Source: Silene latifolia (lineage: Eukaryota; Streptophyta; Magnoliopsida; Caryophyllales; Caryophyllaceae). Taken from it: a stretch of DNA of 64,000 nt. The notes beneath the pieces were generated by a model, which saw only the letters and a program-made list of their open reading frames with translations, was not told the DNA's origin and did not search any database. Location of the stretch: the NCBI RefSeq assembly GCF_048544455.1, contig NC_133532.1, forward strand, positions 16,990,948 to 17,054,947, written 5' to 3'. The number at the start of each line of letters is the position of its first letter. Within the stretch, counting starts at the first letter, position 1. Of the stretch, positions 33,901 through 44,160 are shown in pieces. Made by a program: the position numbers and the translations under genes.

Positions 33901-34475
33901 TTTTTTTAAATATAATTTTGCGAAATATAATGTTGGACTATACGGTAACAATAATTAATGTGTAAAACTGTCTAACAATAATCCAGCGATAATAATAAAT
34001 GAGTGTTTAACCAATAAAATATCATGCATATAGTAAAACGATCTCATTCTATAATTTGCGTACTATAAAAAGCAAATGGGGAGCACATAGTAAAATTGAG
34101 GGAGTAATTAAATATTGTAAGTCATTAAGCTTCTAATTAAACCAACTTGAACAACTCTTAATAAAGTAGGTAGGTACTAGGTGGTAGGCTTGTAGGCAGG
34201 CATTAAGATATACAGGATCACAGGAATACTAAAAATCAAATAAACTCGTCTTAAATGAGAATTTGCCTGTATATACAACGATCTTACACAAAACCGACTT
34301 AGTAATAAAAATAAGTAAGGAAAGAACGAACCTGGGCATGTTTAGCACGAACATAAGGTCCATCCCCAGCGGGGACCTTATGAATCACATGAGCCAAGTC
34401 TCGTTCACCGCCACCGCCACCGCCACCGCCGACACCTAACATCTTCTTTGAACCGCCACTGCTTCTCATCTCCAT
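30902..34475 (-). CDS. SDI1: SDI1-like TPR protein (SULFUR DEFICIENCY-INDUCED / MS5 family)
   Basis: 306-aa protein from four exons: 34475-34332, 33186-32974, 32151-31996 and 31309-30902, all GT/AG with phase 0 junctions. N-terminal Met-rich leader with a seven-Gly run (34404-34432), then HVIHKVPAGDGPYVRAKHAQ and the hallmark AINAGDRVDSALKDMAVVMK, FNGKPTKTARSHGKKFQV and GNLGWAYMQ. TPR helices cover about residues 45-240. The C terminus ends RRLPVFEQISNF, as in SDI1. In Arabidopsis SDI1/SDI2 are induced by sulphur starvation and repress glucosinolate synthesis through MYB28; in a plant without glucosinolates the target is unknown. POLLENLESS3-like relatives are the alternative, but the FW-KAIN block and C terminus favour SDI. 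Introns carry SINEs (31310-31995, 32152-32973) and nested MITEs (33187-34331). Confidence 0.88.
31545..31665 (-). mobile_element. tRNA-derived SINE in SDI1 intron 3
   Basis: The minus strand has A-box-like TTAGTTGGTAAAG and B-box CATGGGTTTGAACTC in tRNA spacing, followed by a TAGCCCCCTAGGCCCC tail region. Ends approximate. Confidence 0.6.
32380..32491 (+). mobile_element. tRNA-derived SINE in SDI1 intron 2
   Basis: Box A TAGCCTAATGGTTAAGAC and box B CACAGGTTTGAATCC lie in tRNA spacing. An imperfect flanking repeat CCTAATATACA..TCTAC occurs at about 32361 and 32492. Confidence 0.65.
33400..33617. mobile_element. Stowaway MITE, inner member of the nest
   Basis: 218 bp with ends CTCCCTCCCATTCACAATAA and TTATTGTGAATGAGAGGGAG and TA at 33398-33399 and 33618-33619. 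Related to the copies at 10345 and 36241 (GTGTGGTCCAAATT inside). Confidence 0.85.
33683..33750 (-). mobile_element. LINE 3' end with poly(A), minus strand
   Basis: T-run followed by GGTGAGCAAGAGGGGCTAAG; read on the minus strand it is GGGGCTTAGCCCCTCTTGC-TCACC-poly(A), a small GC-rich hairpin before the tail as in plant LINE 3' ends. Only the last tens of bases are present. Confidence 0.55.
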
Positions 34476-34724
34476 TCTGATTATGATGAAGTATTATATA
34501 TACGTGTTTACTATTCACACCGAAATTAAACTCGAGAAGAAAGTAAGAATAATAAATAAAGATGAAAAAATGAGAATGAGTGAGATAAGAGTAAAGTAGA
34601 ATTGAGGTTGGAAATTGGAAAGTTGCGAAATCAAGGGAGAAGAGAATCAGATGTTTGTTGAGGAAGGATGAAATATAGAGAATTTGAGACACAAATTTGG
34701 CGATCCATAACCAAAAACTAAAGC

Positions 34725-34734
34725 TTTTTATATA
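34725..34734 (-). promoter_or_regulatory. Candidate TATA box of the SDI1-like gene
   Basis: TATATAAAAA on the minus strand, 250 bp before the ATG, implying a leader of roughly 220 nt. No other support. Confidence 0.45.
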
Positions 34735-34879
34735 CTCGAAGGGTTAACTTTGTACTTGGACGTTTTTAAGTCCATGTTCATTCCTTTTATCTTTTGTTTT
34801 CTATTTTTGTTATATAGAGTACTTCATTTTATTTTATTTTATTTCTTTGGTAGTTGCTTACTAACACACTTAAAATTAG

Positions 34880-35082
34880 CACAAAATCTCATTTGTGAAT
34901 TGTGACGGCCAATATCCGTCACAAGTTTGTGACGGGTCAAATAAAACTCATATGGAAGGATAAAGACAAGTCATTTGTGATTCCCTATGCATTTTTACTT
35001 TTTATCTTATTTACCCATGTGAGTAATATTTGACCTGTCACAAGCTTGTGACGGATATATTCGTCACAAGTAAGACTTATTG
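34880..35082. mobile_element. Short foldback MITE, Mutator-like
   Basis: 203 bp with inverted arms: TATCCGTCACAAGTTTGTGA with GACGGGTCAAAT on the left, ATTTGACCTGTC with ACAAGCTTGTGACGGATA on the right. Flanks TAAAATTAG (34871-34879) and TTAAATTAG (35083-35091) match at 8 of 9 positions. Confidence 0.65.
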
Positions 35083-35136
35083 TTAAATTAGTAGGAGAGT
35101 AGTGCAAATGTCAATTAGTTTAGTTAATACATAAAG

Positions 35137-35776
35137 TAGTTTAGATCCCGCGTAATAAATGCTCGGTATTTATAGAGTTTTTATTTTTGTATTATTTAAT
35201 CATGCTAAATTAACACCTCATTAATTTTTCATATTTCACATCATTTTATTTTGATATGAGGAAAAAAAATGAACTGTAAAATTATTCAAAAAAAAAACTG
35301 AGTAAAATTGAACTATAAAATAATAATAATATCTCATTAATTGTTCATTTTTCTCATTATTGTATTTTGTTTCGAGAAAAAAAAAAAATTAAAATTGAAA
35401 ATTAATCCAAGAGAATTGAATAATGTGCTGAGGTATTTTTTTTAAAGTATTTTTTATAACACAAAGCTAATGATTTCAATTTATAAATTCTCTCAATTTT
35501 TTTTGTAATGAAAGTAATCAAAACGATTTATAGTTTATAGTCTTATACTTCGTATTATTTATACTTTAGCTAAAATATTATAGTTAGTATTTAGTGAAAA
35601 TTATATAATTTGATGAAAAGATTAATTGTAATGAAAAGAATTATATAATGAAACATATTATAATTATTAATTTCCTTATTTAATGAATACAATTAAATTA
35701 TTAATAACTTCCTTATTTAACAAGATGCTTTTTGGAGGAAAAAATTGTGAGTTCACCTATTCTTTTAGTAGATAGT
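35137..35776 (-). mobile_element. Degraded sister of the 20163 Helitron
   Basis: Shares TTTAGATCCCGC, ATTAACACCTCATTAATTTT and GTGAGTTCACCTATTC with the 20163-20753 copy along its full length. Its terminal CTAG has become CTAC, and the 5' TC is lost. Confidence 0.65.
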
Positions 35777-35852
35777 TGCTTGGAAAGAGCTTCAAAATCT
35801 ATAAGAGTAAATTAAAAATATTGATTTCTTGCATGGTAATTTTATATTAAAA

Positions 35853-35987
35853 CTAAAAAGCTTTCAAATTAAAACTATAAAATATATTAGTTTTACTTGC
35901 ATTGTATCTATAGTAAATTAAAATCTAAAAAGCTTTCAAATTAAAACTATAAAATATATTAGTTTTACTTGCACGGTATCTATAAAG
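35853..35987. repeat. 72-bp tandem duplication
   Basis: CTAAAAAGCTTTCAAATTAA through AGTTTTACTTGCA..GTATCTATA occurs at 35853 and again at 35925. The second unit holds TTAGTTTTACTTGCACGG, which could be a Helitron 3' end (CTAA on the minus strand) partnering the 5' end at 36741. Confidence 0.75.
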
Positions 35988-36741
35988 TTTTACTTTTCAG
36001 TGTATTATTTATGGAATTTAAATTGACAATTCATTTATTTTTCATGTTTTTCCTTATTGTATTTTGATTAGAGAAAAAAAATTAAAATCGTAAGAAGTAA
36101 TTAAATGAGTATTTTTTTGAAAGCTTTTTTTTTGTTTTTTTTTTTACCGAGAAATTAATGATCTAATAACATATTTTTTAGACGCAACTTTTTATCATAA
36201 AAACTCAATGAATTTTTAACAAATATTTACTAATAACATACTCCCTCCTATTAAGTCATTTCCTACCACTTTCCGTTTTCATGATAGTCGGATTTTCTTC
36301 CCTCTTTCCTTTTTTGGAAGGTTTTCTGTGGTTCAAAATCAATTGTATGTCGCGTAGAGTATTTTGTGTGGTCCAAAATTATTTTCTTATTTCTTGTACG
36401 GAATGGAAGCGGAAGAAATGAGTGAATAGGAGGGAGTATTTTTTAGCCACAACTTTTTATCATAAAAATAAATGAATTTTTATCATAAAGTTCTTTATAA
36501 AAAAGAATTTCTTTATCATAAAAAGATCAGAGATAAATTTGTGCAGAATGTGAAATATTGAATGTTATAAATATAAGCACTATTATAAAAAAAATATGTT
36601 TTAGGCTAAAAGATTATGTCCATTTATAACTTATCATGTCCATACCCATAGTATATGCTAAAAATACCAAGCACTATTATAGAAAGTATGTTTTAGGCGG
36701 GAAAAATTGGAGTTTTGCCTATTCATTTAGTAAATAGGAGA
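35959..36741 (-). mobile_element. Probable Helitron, 5' end clear, 3' end tentative
   Basis: The minus strand starts TCTCCTATTTACTAAATGAA after A at 36741, near-identical to the 20753 copy's 5' end. The 3' CTAA at about 35959-35962 is a weak call. A Stowaway (36241-36436) is nested inside. Confidence 0.45.
36241..36436. mobile_element. Stowaway-type MITE
   Basis: 196 bp with CTCCCTCCTATTAAGTCATT and GAGTGAATAGGAGGGAG ends and TA at 36239-36240 and 36437-36438. Confidence 0.8.
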
Positions 36742-36746
36742 TTTTA

Positions 36747-37653
36747 GGGTTTTTTTTTTCAGAAACTACCTTTTATTTAGGGTCATTTGTAAACAACTAC
36801 ACTTTTTATTTTATTTTTGGCTTTCAACTACCTTTCATTTCTTCTTTTTGCAAAAGACTACCAGAATTCCACTTTCGACTAAAAACAGTCAACTCTTCGA
36901 CGTTGAGTCGTCATTTTTATGTTAAATTTAATTTTTTACTTCGTAAACCTAATAATTGATGATAAATATTGATTAAACCCAACATTAATCACCTCAATTT
37001 GTCAATCTCTTACCCGAATCAAAATCATAATTCATCAAACAAGCCACCATGGAAATTTATGAGAACATGGTAAATACTTCTTCAACAATAATAATGATCT
37101 ATTATGGGTAAACAAAGCTGCCTAGTGTTAACTATTCGAAAATAATCATGGACATCACTCTTAGGATTACTTGTCTACTATCTCATTAGATTTCTTATAT
37201 CCACCATCTTCGCCTTGAAGGAAAAAAGAGGGTACTTTAATATGTCTAAGATGGACTCATAGACATTAGGTTGATGAATCGTGAGTAGTCTATAAGCTAA
37301 GGTTGTCGAAATGTAAAGACGTAGTTGAAGGTGGCAGTAAAGGTGATTTTACAGCGGAGATGAAGAGGGAGATTGAGATGGAAGAGATTTTTGATAAGGT
37401 GTTGGGCATGGAGAGGAGCCTTTTCACATTTTATAAGGTGAACAAACGGAGAAATAAATCTAGGTTATATATGTGAAAAAGGGGAGAAAAGAGCAAGTCA
37501 ACACCGAAAAGTTGACTTTTTTCGCCGGAAGTGGAATTCTGGTAGTCTTTTGCAAAAAGAATAAATGAAAGGTAGTTGAAATCCAAAAATAAAATGAAAG
37601 GTAGTTGTTTACAAATGACCCTAAATAAAAGCTAGTTTCTGACAAAAAAACCC
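36747..37653. mobile_element. Mutator-like element with about 150-bp inverted repeats
   Basis: 907 bp. The left arm (CAGAAACTACCTTTTATTTA, GACTACCAGAATTCCACTT) is matched in complement on the right arm. 9-bp flanks GAGATTTTA and TAAATTTTA agree at 7 of 9. No transposase ORF inside. Its left flank is the Helitron 5' end at 36741. Confidence 0.75.
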
Positions 37654-37659
37654 TAAATT

Positions 37660-37860
37660 TTATATAAGACGACATTACCGTTTTAAGCTGAAAACAGATA
37701 AAATATCATACCACTTCACCACTTGTGTATATATGACAAATATATTGTTTTTCTCTATGTATTCTTATAAAAATAGCTAACACAAGTGGTATGTACTTGA
37801 CCTGTTTTATTAAGCTTAAGACGGATAGTGTATGTTGTCATCCGTCTCAAGGGAGACTTA
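37660..37860. repeat. Foldback-like repeat next to the MULE
   Basis: TAAGACG..ATTACCGTTTTAAGCTGAAAACAG on the left and CTGTTTTATTAAGCTTAAGACGG on the right are inverted relatives about 120 bp apart. Partial relatives (GTAAGTCTCCCTTAAAA) occur near 42553. No clean ends. Confidence 0.4.
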
Positions 37861-38029
37861 TTGTAGATGATAATGTTCTGAGAGGTAATGCTCATAACAT
37901 GGGTTTAACCGTTTAAATATGAGGACCACACCATCCACATGTACAACGCGACGACGCTTGCTCATGAAATCCCTCCCGGGAGGGGGAGGCACGTTATGGG
38001 TTTGATACTGATTGGTAAGGCTTTAAAAA

Positions 38030-39857
38030 CAATGAAAAGTTTAAAACAAACATGCAATTAGGAGTCTTCACCAAATATGGAAAATCTAAAAGCTGTTCGA
38101 ATCAACTTTATGTCATGTCAGATCAAGCACAAAGCAGAACTAACATGAACACTAAAGTTGGAGATTCGTTCCCCTTAGCATTCCATATATAGAAGGACTC
38201 TTATATGCCAATGACTACGAACATCCAGTATTCAAATAGATATGGTAATTGGTGATGAGATGATTATGTATTGGGAAGCACGTTAATTGAGCACTCAATC
38301 TCGCCCACTCTCTCTAGCGGTCTCACTAATCGATTAAGGTTATGATTTGTAGTTAACTCTAACGATATTATGCATACTATACGGAACGAACAATAAATTA
38401 GATCCTAGCATGTGAATAAACTACGTCGGTGAATTAACAAGCAATATCAGATGGGTTATTGTTGAAGTTGGAAATAATTGATTACATGTGAAATTATACA
38501 AGCAAGATATACGTATGAAAGAATTCAAATGAAAAATTAATTTGAAAATAAGAAAATAAAATGATAATTGAAGTAGAAAACTGCCAAAATATTAATAATA
38601 GGGTAATATATTTTTACTACGGTGATAATTCGTGATAAAGTCGATTTAGTATTAACTAATCATACCTACGTATGAACAGAATGAGCTTAGGGGTAGAAGT
38701 CAACTAAGAATAGGCATAGCAAGATAGTGGTGTGCCCTTTTGAAGAGGCGCATCACCTGATGTATACATTCTTTAGGTGGATACTGACTGTGGAAGTCAG
38801 ATCCGCCTTATTCCTTTATATTGATTGATATTCTGAAAACGTCTTTATTTATAATTTATTACGAAAATAAAAAACGATGAGAAAATAAGAAGATATAAGT
38901 ATTGGAAAATCGGCCCTAGGCCACATAATATCGATTACAAGGGACTTAGGATTGAATTAAAGATAGAAAGTGATTTTTTTTTAAATTAAATTATGAAACT
39001 TTATAATATTTAAAATCTCAAATCAAACCTTCCAATATGAATTTTTACAGAACTAAGTTAAGAAATACATATATTAAAATAAATTCAAACCTTCTAATGT
39101 CAATTATTAGATTCAAATTGGTTTAAACGAAATAAAGTCTAAAGCTTTATCGAAGATTTAAAAGTCAAATTAAAACTTATAAGAGAAATAAGAAAAGCTT
39201 TTGAAAATAATGATTTAAGAAAACAAAGTCTTCTGATCTATGAAGATTCTCGAGTAAATTATACGATACCTAATCACACAATCCGAAGTAGAAAATTAAG
39301 GAGGAAAGCCAAAAGTTGGCAGAACCTAAGAAAAGGCGCACCAGAATGCGCGTTTCTATTAAGGGGCAGTTTTTCCAAAGTATTTGGTATGTTTATATGG
39401 CTAATTAAGATTTAGAGCTTATGTTTATGTAACCGTAAATATTGATCTAATCTATATATAATGCAGAAAAATATGATAAAAAAAAGTGTAAAAATAACAA
39501 ATAAAATAATATTTACAAAGCGAAAACAGGTTGATAAGTAATGATATTACACCCTCAAATTTACATGTTAAGGTCGCAAGATTAAACTAATGTCGGTTTT
39601 AGTTAATTAGTTACTCGAAACTAATGCGCGGAGAGTGCTTTTTGGCAAACCAAGGACTGATTTAACGAATTAGATTGATTAATAATTGACATGGAGTTGA
39701 TCGAATTTGTCGGTCTTTAAATGCACGATTACGGAATCACGCTATGAATCGGTCTAACGTGGTCGATTAATAAAAAATGTAGTGTCGGTTAAGTAGGAAC
39801 ACGGTCTAACGTGGTCGATTGAAAACGTGGTGTTAGTTAAGTAGGAACACGGTCTAG

Positions 39858-39929
<72 letters not shown>

Positions 39930-40304
39930 GATCTAAACCTTAATATTTTGAGATAGAATTTAAGAATACATCTCAAGCTCTAAAACTAAAAATATTATTT
40001 TGAGGGTTTCCAAAATATTCAGAGAGACGGGATATGAAAATATAGACGATTTCTGACCAGGACTCGGAGTTGACTCTAATTATTGTGAAAACGGCCGTAT
40101 CGGCATGTAGAAGACGACTTAGAGGTTGATCAGAATTTTATGAAAACGTTTTATTAACCGACTTACGAAATGTTATGAAAACGCGACATAAGCTAAGCAT
40201 GTCATCGGGTGGGTTGCAGGAGGTGCAAATTAAGGTGTCTACAAAATCCCGCCAATATCAAAATCCTCTTGTGGCTCCCTTTACATCAAAAAAAAAATTA
40301 GGGG
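38030..40304. other. Gene-poor stretch, possibly decayed LTR-type sequence
   Basis: No ORF or known domain. A 52-bp tandem (CGGTCTAACGTGGTCGATT at 39750 and 39802, with GTTAAGTAGGAACACGGTCTA) and a long GA run lie inside. An LTR-like ending (AAGGTGTCTACA near 40241) suggests old retroelement material, but no partner repeat is in the window, so the family is undetermined. Confidence 0.35.
39862..39927. repeat. (GA)33 microsatellite
   Basis: 66 bases of unbroken GA. Its purity suggests high present mutability. Confidence 0.97.
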
Positions 40305-40312
40305 CCTGTTTG

Positions 40313-41019
40313 CAGAGGTGGTAAACGGGTCAATCGGATAAGTTTCGGTTCGGGTTTTTTCGGATCGGGTTATTTCGGTTTATCTTTTTTTCGATTTCAG
40401 TTCGGTTCAACTCCGGTTGGATTCAGTTTTCACTTTTAATTGGTTGTAAATATTTCGGGTCAGTTCAGGTTCGAGTTGGGTCAATATCGGAGCAAATAAG
40501 GTTCGATTCGGGTCAATATCAGACAAGATGAGATTCAAGTCGGGTCATAATCGGATAGGATGTCAAGGGATTAGGTCTTTATTCAAAACATTGGATATAA
40601 TACAAATAACTTTTTTAAAAAAAGTAATATATAATGTTTTTTTGTATAAATACGATATAATATTAATTCATTGACGTCAAATGAGTGACACTCATGTACA
40701 AAAAGACACCTAAGATGTGACGCCTAGGTACATTTGGGTCATTTCGGGTTTCAATGTTGGGTTTCGCTCATCAATGTACGGGTTGAAATCGGTTCAGGTA
40801 TATATCGGTTCGAATTAAAACAATTTAGGTTGAAACAGTTCAGGTTCATTCAATCTTGGGTCTATTTTGGATATTACAAATTCAGTTCGATTTCGAATCA
40901 ATTCAGGTTGATTCAGGTTTCGGGGTGAAGTTCAGTTATACCTTTCGGATGTACGGTCAGGTGTCGATTCAGGTATTTTCGATTGGTTTTTCGGGTTCGG
41001 TATACTTTTGCCAGGTCTA
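40313..41019. mobile_element. (CCCGA)-rich hAT-like MITE, longest copy
   Basis: 707 bp with ends CAGAGGTGGTAAAC and TTTTGCCAGGTCTA and a perfect 8-bp duplication CCTGTTTG at 40305-40312 and 41020-41027. The inside is dense TTCGGGT/CGGTTCGG words around an AT core. No coding capacity; ORFs across it come from the repeat. Confidence 0.8.
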
Positions 41020-41631
41020 CCTGTTTGCATTATGGATCTAGGAATTACCAGGATTTTTCGCTTCCGTTGGACAATAAAATACACAAAATTTTTATTTAAA
41101 ATTTTCGGAAAACTTACGCGGTTATCCTTGAGGTTTGGCATTTTGCATAAAATACCTAATTTTTTTATCCGGAAAATTTTAAGAGGCCATTACTTGTGTT
41201 ACGAGTTCAGAAAGTGATGGTTCTTTATTCAAATCAATCATCTTTTCGAGTGCTACGATTGGAAAAAGAAGAGTTTGTCGAGTTTTGAAATCGTGACCAA
41301 GAGATATGGTCACTCAAAGTTTGTTCGGTCAAAAAAACTTTTTGACATATAAAAACTAATAGTCAGGGGATCCAAATACGACAATTTTTTTTCGTTTATT
41401 AATTATAAGACGGAATATAAATATGAACAAAATATAAAATGAAATGCATCTTTGAATATTAATGAATTTCAAAAAAGAACTTCCTTAAATTACCGCTTCA
41501 AGTTAACTAGATTAAGGTAACAAACTAACTACACATGTAAAATGACTAACCTAACCCCGAAAAGGCTACGGATACACATTGTGTATGAGAATTTCATACA
41601 CAACCAATAATATCGCGACACGTGGCAAACT

Positions 41632-41700
41632 TGAGTTGAACCCACAACCTTTTGGTTAATGTGCACTTGCTATTACCAGTGTGACACATTCATCTTGTTG
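41632..41700 (-). mobile_element. tRNA-like (SINE head) fragment
   Basis: The minus strand has CTGGTAATAGCAAGTGCACA, then GTTGTGGGTTCAACTC (box B). It lies next to the left MULE end. A similar stretch in the opposite sense lies at 43915-43975. Confidence 0.45.
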
Positions 41701-41818
41701 TCATTTGCGTATTTTTTTTGGTATATAGCTTTATTAAGATTTGAGTTAATAAATAAGGTTAATAAATAATTGTAGGGAACATGATATGTACCTATAGTTA
41801 TTACAAATTGTACATTTA

Positions 41819-41847
41819 CTAGTTTTAATCCCGTGCACGAAATGCAC
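41819..41847 (-). mobile_element. Helitron 3' terminus
   Basis: The minus strand reads GTGCA-TTTCG-TGCAC, then GGGATTAAAA and CTAG before T, a canonical Helitron 3' end. The matching 5' TC end was not found, so the right boundary is open. Confidence 0.6.
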
Positions 41848-42166
41848 TGGTTGTCTTTTTAAATATGTTGTTGAATTTATGGTAATCGATCCTTTTATAG
41901 TTAGTCGTAATTTTTTAATTAAAATTTGAATGACACTTTTAATAAAAGCGTATATATCGTGTTAAAGTTTCAAAGTTGTGCAAATATAATTGCACATGAT
42001 AAATTGTTCAATTGTTGAACTAAATAAATAGGTATTCAAGAGTTTCATGATAGTGAATATCAGCCGTTTAAATATATTACAAATACTCAAATATTTATTT
42101 GTAAATAAGATTTCCTTGTTGCTTATTTCGATAATAAATTTGAATTATAATATGCGTAGTATATTA

Positions 42167-42251
42167 CTCCGTTTGTCTTAATTGTTTGCTTGTCTCTTTT
42201 ATTCTTTGTGAGGGGTATTTTAAGCAAATGCAAAAACTGAAGCGGAGGGAG
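42167..42251. mobile_element. Short Stowaway-type MITE
   Basis: 85 bp with ends CTCCGTTTGTCTTAATTG and GCGGAGGGAG and TA flanks (42165-42166, 42252-42253). Confidence 0.7.
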
Positions 42252-43914
42252 TATAAAATTTTAATGTCACGTCATTGTTTTATGATTAACTTTTCTATAA
42301 TTATTTTTATAAAAGATTAAATTAACGAAACTGAAGTCTCAATTTGTAAAACGAGTTAATGGTCTAGCCTCGTAACTAATCAGCCCAAATGCCGATCATC
42401 AGTATCCGCAAAATACCTAGCCTCGTAACTAAATCAGCCGAAATGCTAGTATCGTATCCGCTAAATACCAACCAAATAAAACAAAATCATCACAAATCGA
42501 GTTAATGAGTATAAAATTTATCTGAACCAAATAAAAAGACATAATCCTTTGAGTAAGTCTCCCTTAAAATGGATACATCGTTTAATTATTAAAACGGGAT
42601 CATCCTACTTGTGTATATAAGACACATCTAACCTTATTCCATATGCACTCTACTTTTCTTTTATTCTAACTATACTTGACTAGTTTTAAGATTAAAATGA
42701 ATATAAACCGTTTTTAATAATTTTTTTCACTTTTTATTTAATGTTTTTTTTGCATATATTTCGATTAATAATATTTTAATATCATTATAATTATTTTTTT
42801 CTGCAGGAGTTTACAGTTATGCCATTTAATTTATTGTTTGCAAATCTACCATTCAAGTTAAAGACGGTATAAATTTTGTTTTTTTCTACAATTTTTAAAT
42901 TCTTGGTCTTAATTTTTATTTTTTTACGATTTTTCTGGCAAGGAATGCTATTTTTTAAATATTTTCTACCAATTTTATCAACCAAAAAATAAAATTATTT
43001 CGATAATATTTTTTTTTAATACTTTGTTCACATTAGATTGGTAATATTTTAGGAAATGTAATTGTATTAGCTTTCATTTTACATAGTTGGTATGTGATTA
43101 TATAATCTATAGTTTTGTATAATTCCTATAAATTAGGAATCACTAAAATATAATATAAGATCATAAGATAAATTAGGAGATTATGCATTATTTATTACTC
43201 CGTAATAATTTATATTTACATACAAAACATAAACGTAAAGATTTTTTTAATGTACCTCCTAAAAAAATTAAGGTACCTGGTGATTTGTTGAAACGTGGTT
43301 GGTAAATAATTCAAATAAACCTAAATACTTTTATATAGTTAATTACAATATTTGTTATAAGATGTACATATATAATATAGTCAATGTAGGTTAGGATCCG
43401 GTGAGAACCACCAACATGATGAGAATTGAGAACCGTGAGAAACGTCACTAAATCTCCACCAAATATTGTTTTGAAAGTAGGTATACTGTAATTTCAAGCG
43501 CATATGGTACGGGGTACCATCAAATAAAACCGAGCACTATTGAAATTTCAAACGGATATGGTTTTACTTAAACAAATGTTTTCAAATTTTCTTTGTTTTT
43601 ACGAGATATGGTTTTATCTTACTCAATCGTTGGTTGACTTTTACTCTGCATGAATGTAAATTTTATAATAATTATGTAATTATAATTAAAAATAAAAATT
43701 ACCATAGGTACATAAAATATTTAGTTAATTTTATCAAGTACATTGAACTAACTCAACATGTACATTAATTTTATAATGAAGGTACATTGAATATAAGTTA
43801 GAAGTACAATTAATAGTTATTATATATATATATGTACATGTTATTTTAACTCATGTCTTAACAAAAATATATATCAAAATAGATACAAAATTGTAAACAA
43901 GATGGATATGTTAT

Positions 43915-43975
43915 AGTGGTAATGGCAAGGCTATCCAAACCAAGAGGTCATGGGTTCAAGCCTCATCAACATCTT
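43915..43975 (+). mobile_element. tRNA-like (SINE head) fragment
   Basis: TAGTGGTAATGGCAAGGC followed by GGTCATGGGTTCAAGCC (box B) in tRNA spacing, then a T-run. Similar to the minus-strand stretch at 41632. Confidence 0.5.
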
Positions 43976-44006
43976 TTTTTGAGGTTTGACTTACATAGTT
44001 AACTAA

Positions 44007-44160
44007 GGTGCTGTTCAATTTTGTGCTTCTGTTTCTAATAGCTTTTTATTAACTTCTGACTTTTCAAAAGTAGTTTTTTATCTCCCTAAATTATAGTGTT
44101 TGGCCCTGCTTCTACTTTTACAATTATAAAAGCACTTAGAAAGCTTGGCCAAACACCCCC
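44007..44160. mobile_element. Tourist-like MITE inside the MULE
   Basis: 154 bp starting GGTGCTGTTCAATTTTGTGC and ending AAGCTTGGCCAAACACCCCC, with TAA on both sides (44004-44006, 44161-44163). The stretch from 44320 to 45347 shows no gene. Confidence 0.75.

Noticed and set aside
37890-38010. tRNA-like words GGGTTTAACCG and TGGGTTTGATAC near 37900-38010
   Set aside because: Box spacing and stems do not form a tRNA or a convincing SINE head.
39862-39927. Possible CRISPR-like or regular array
   Set aside because: Pure GA microsatellite with no spacers. No CRISPR-type repeat-spacer structure anywhere in the window.
43391-43470. GTGAGAACCACC..GTGAGAA block as another Helitron end
   Set aside because: I could not find a matching 3' hairpin with CTRR, and the TC/A context is weak.
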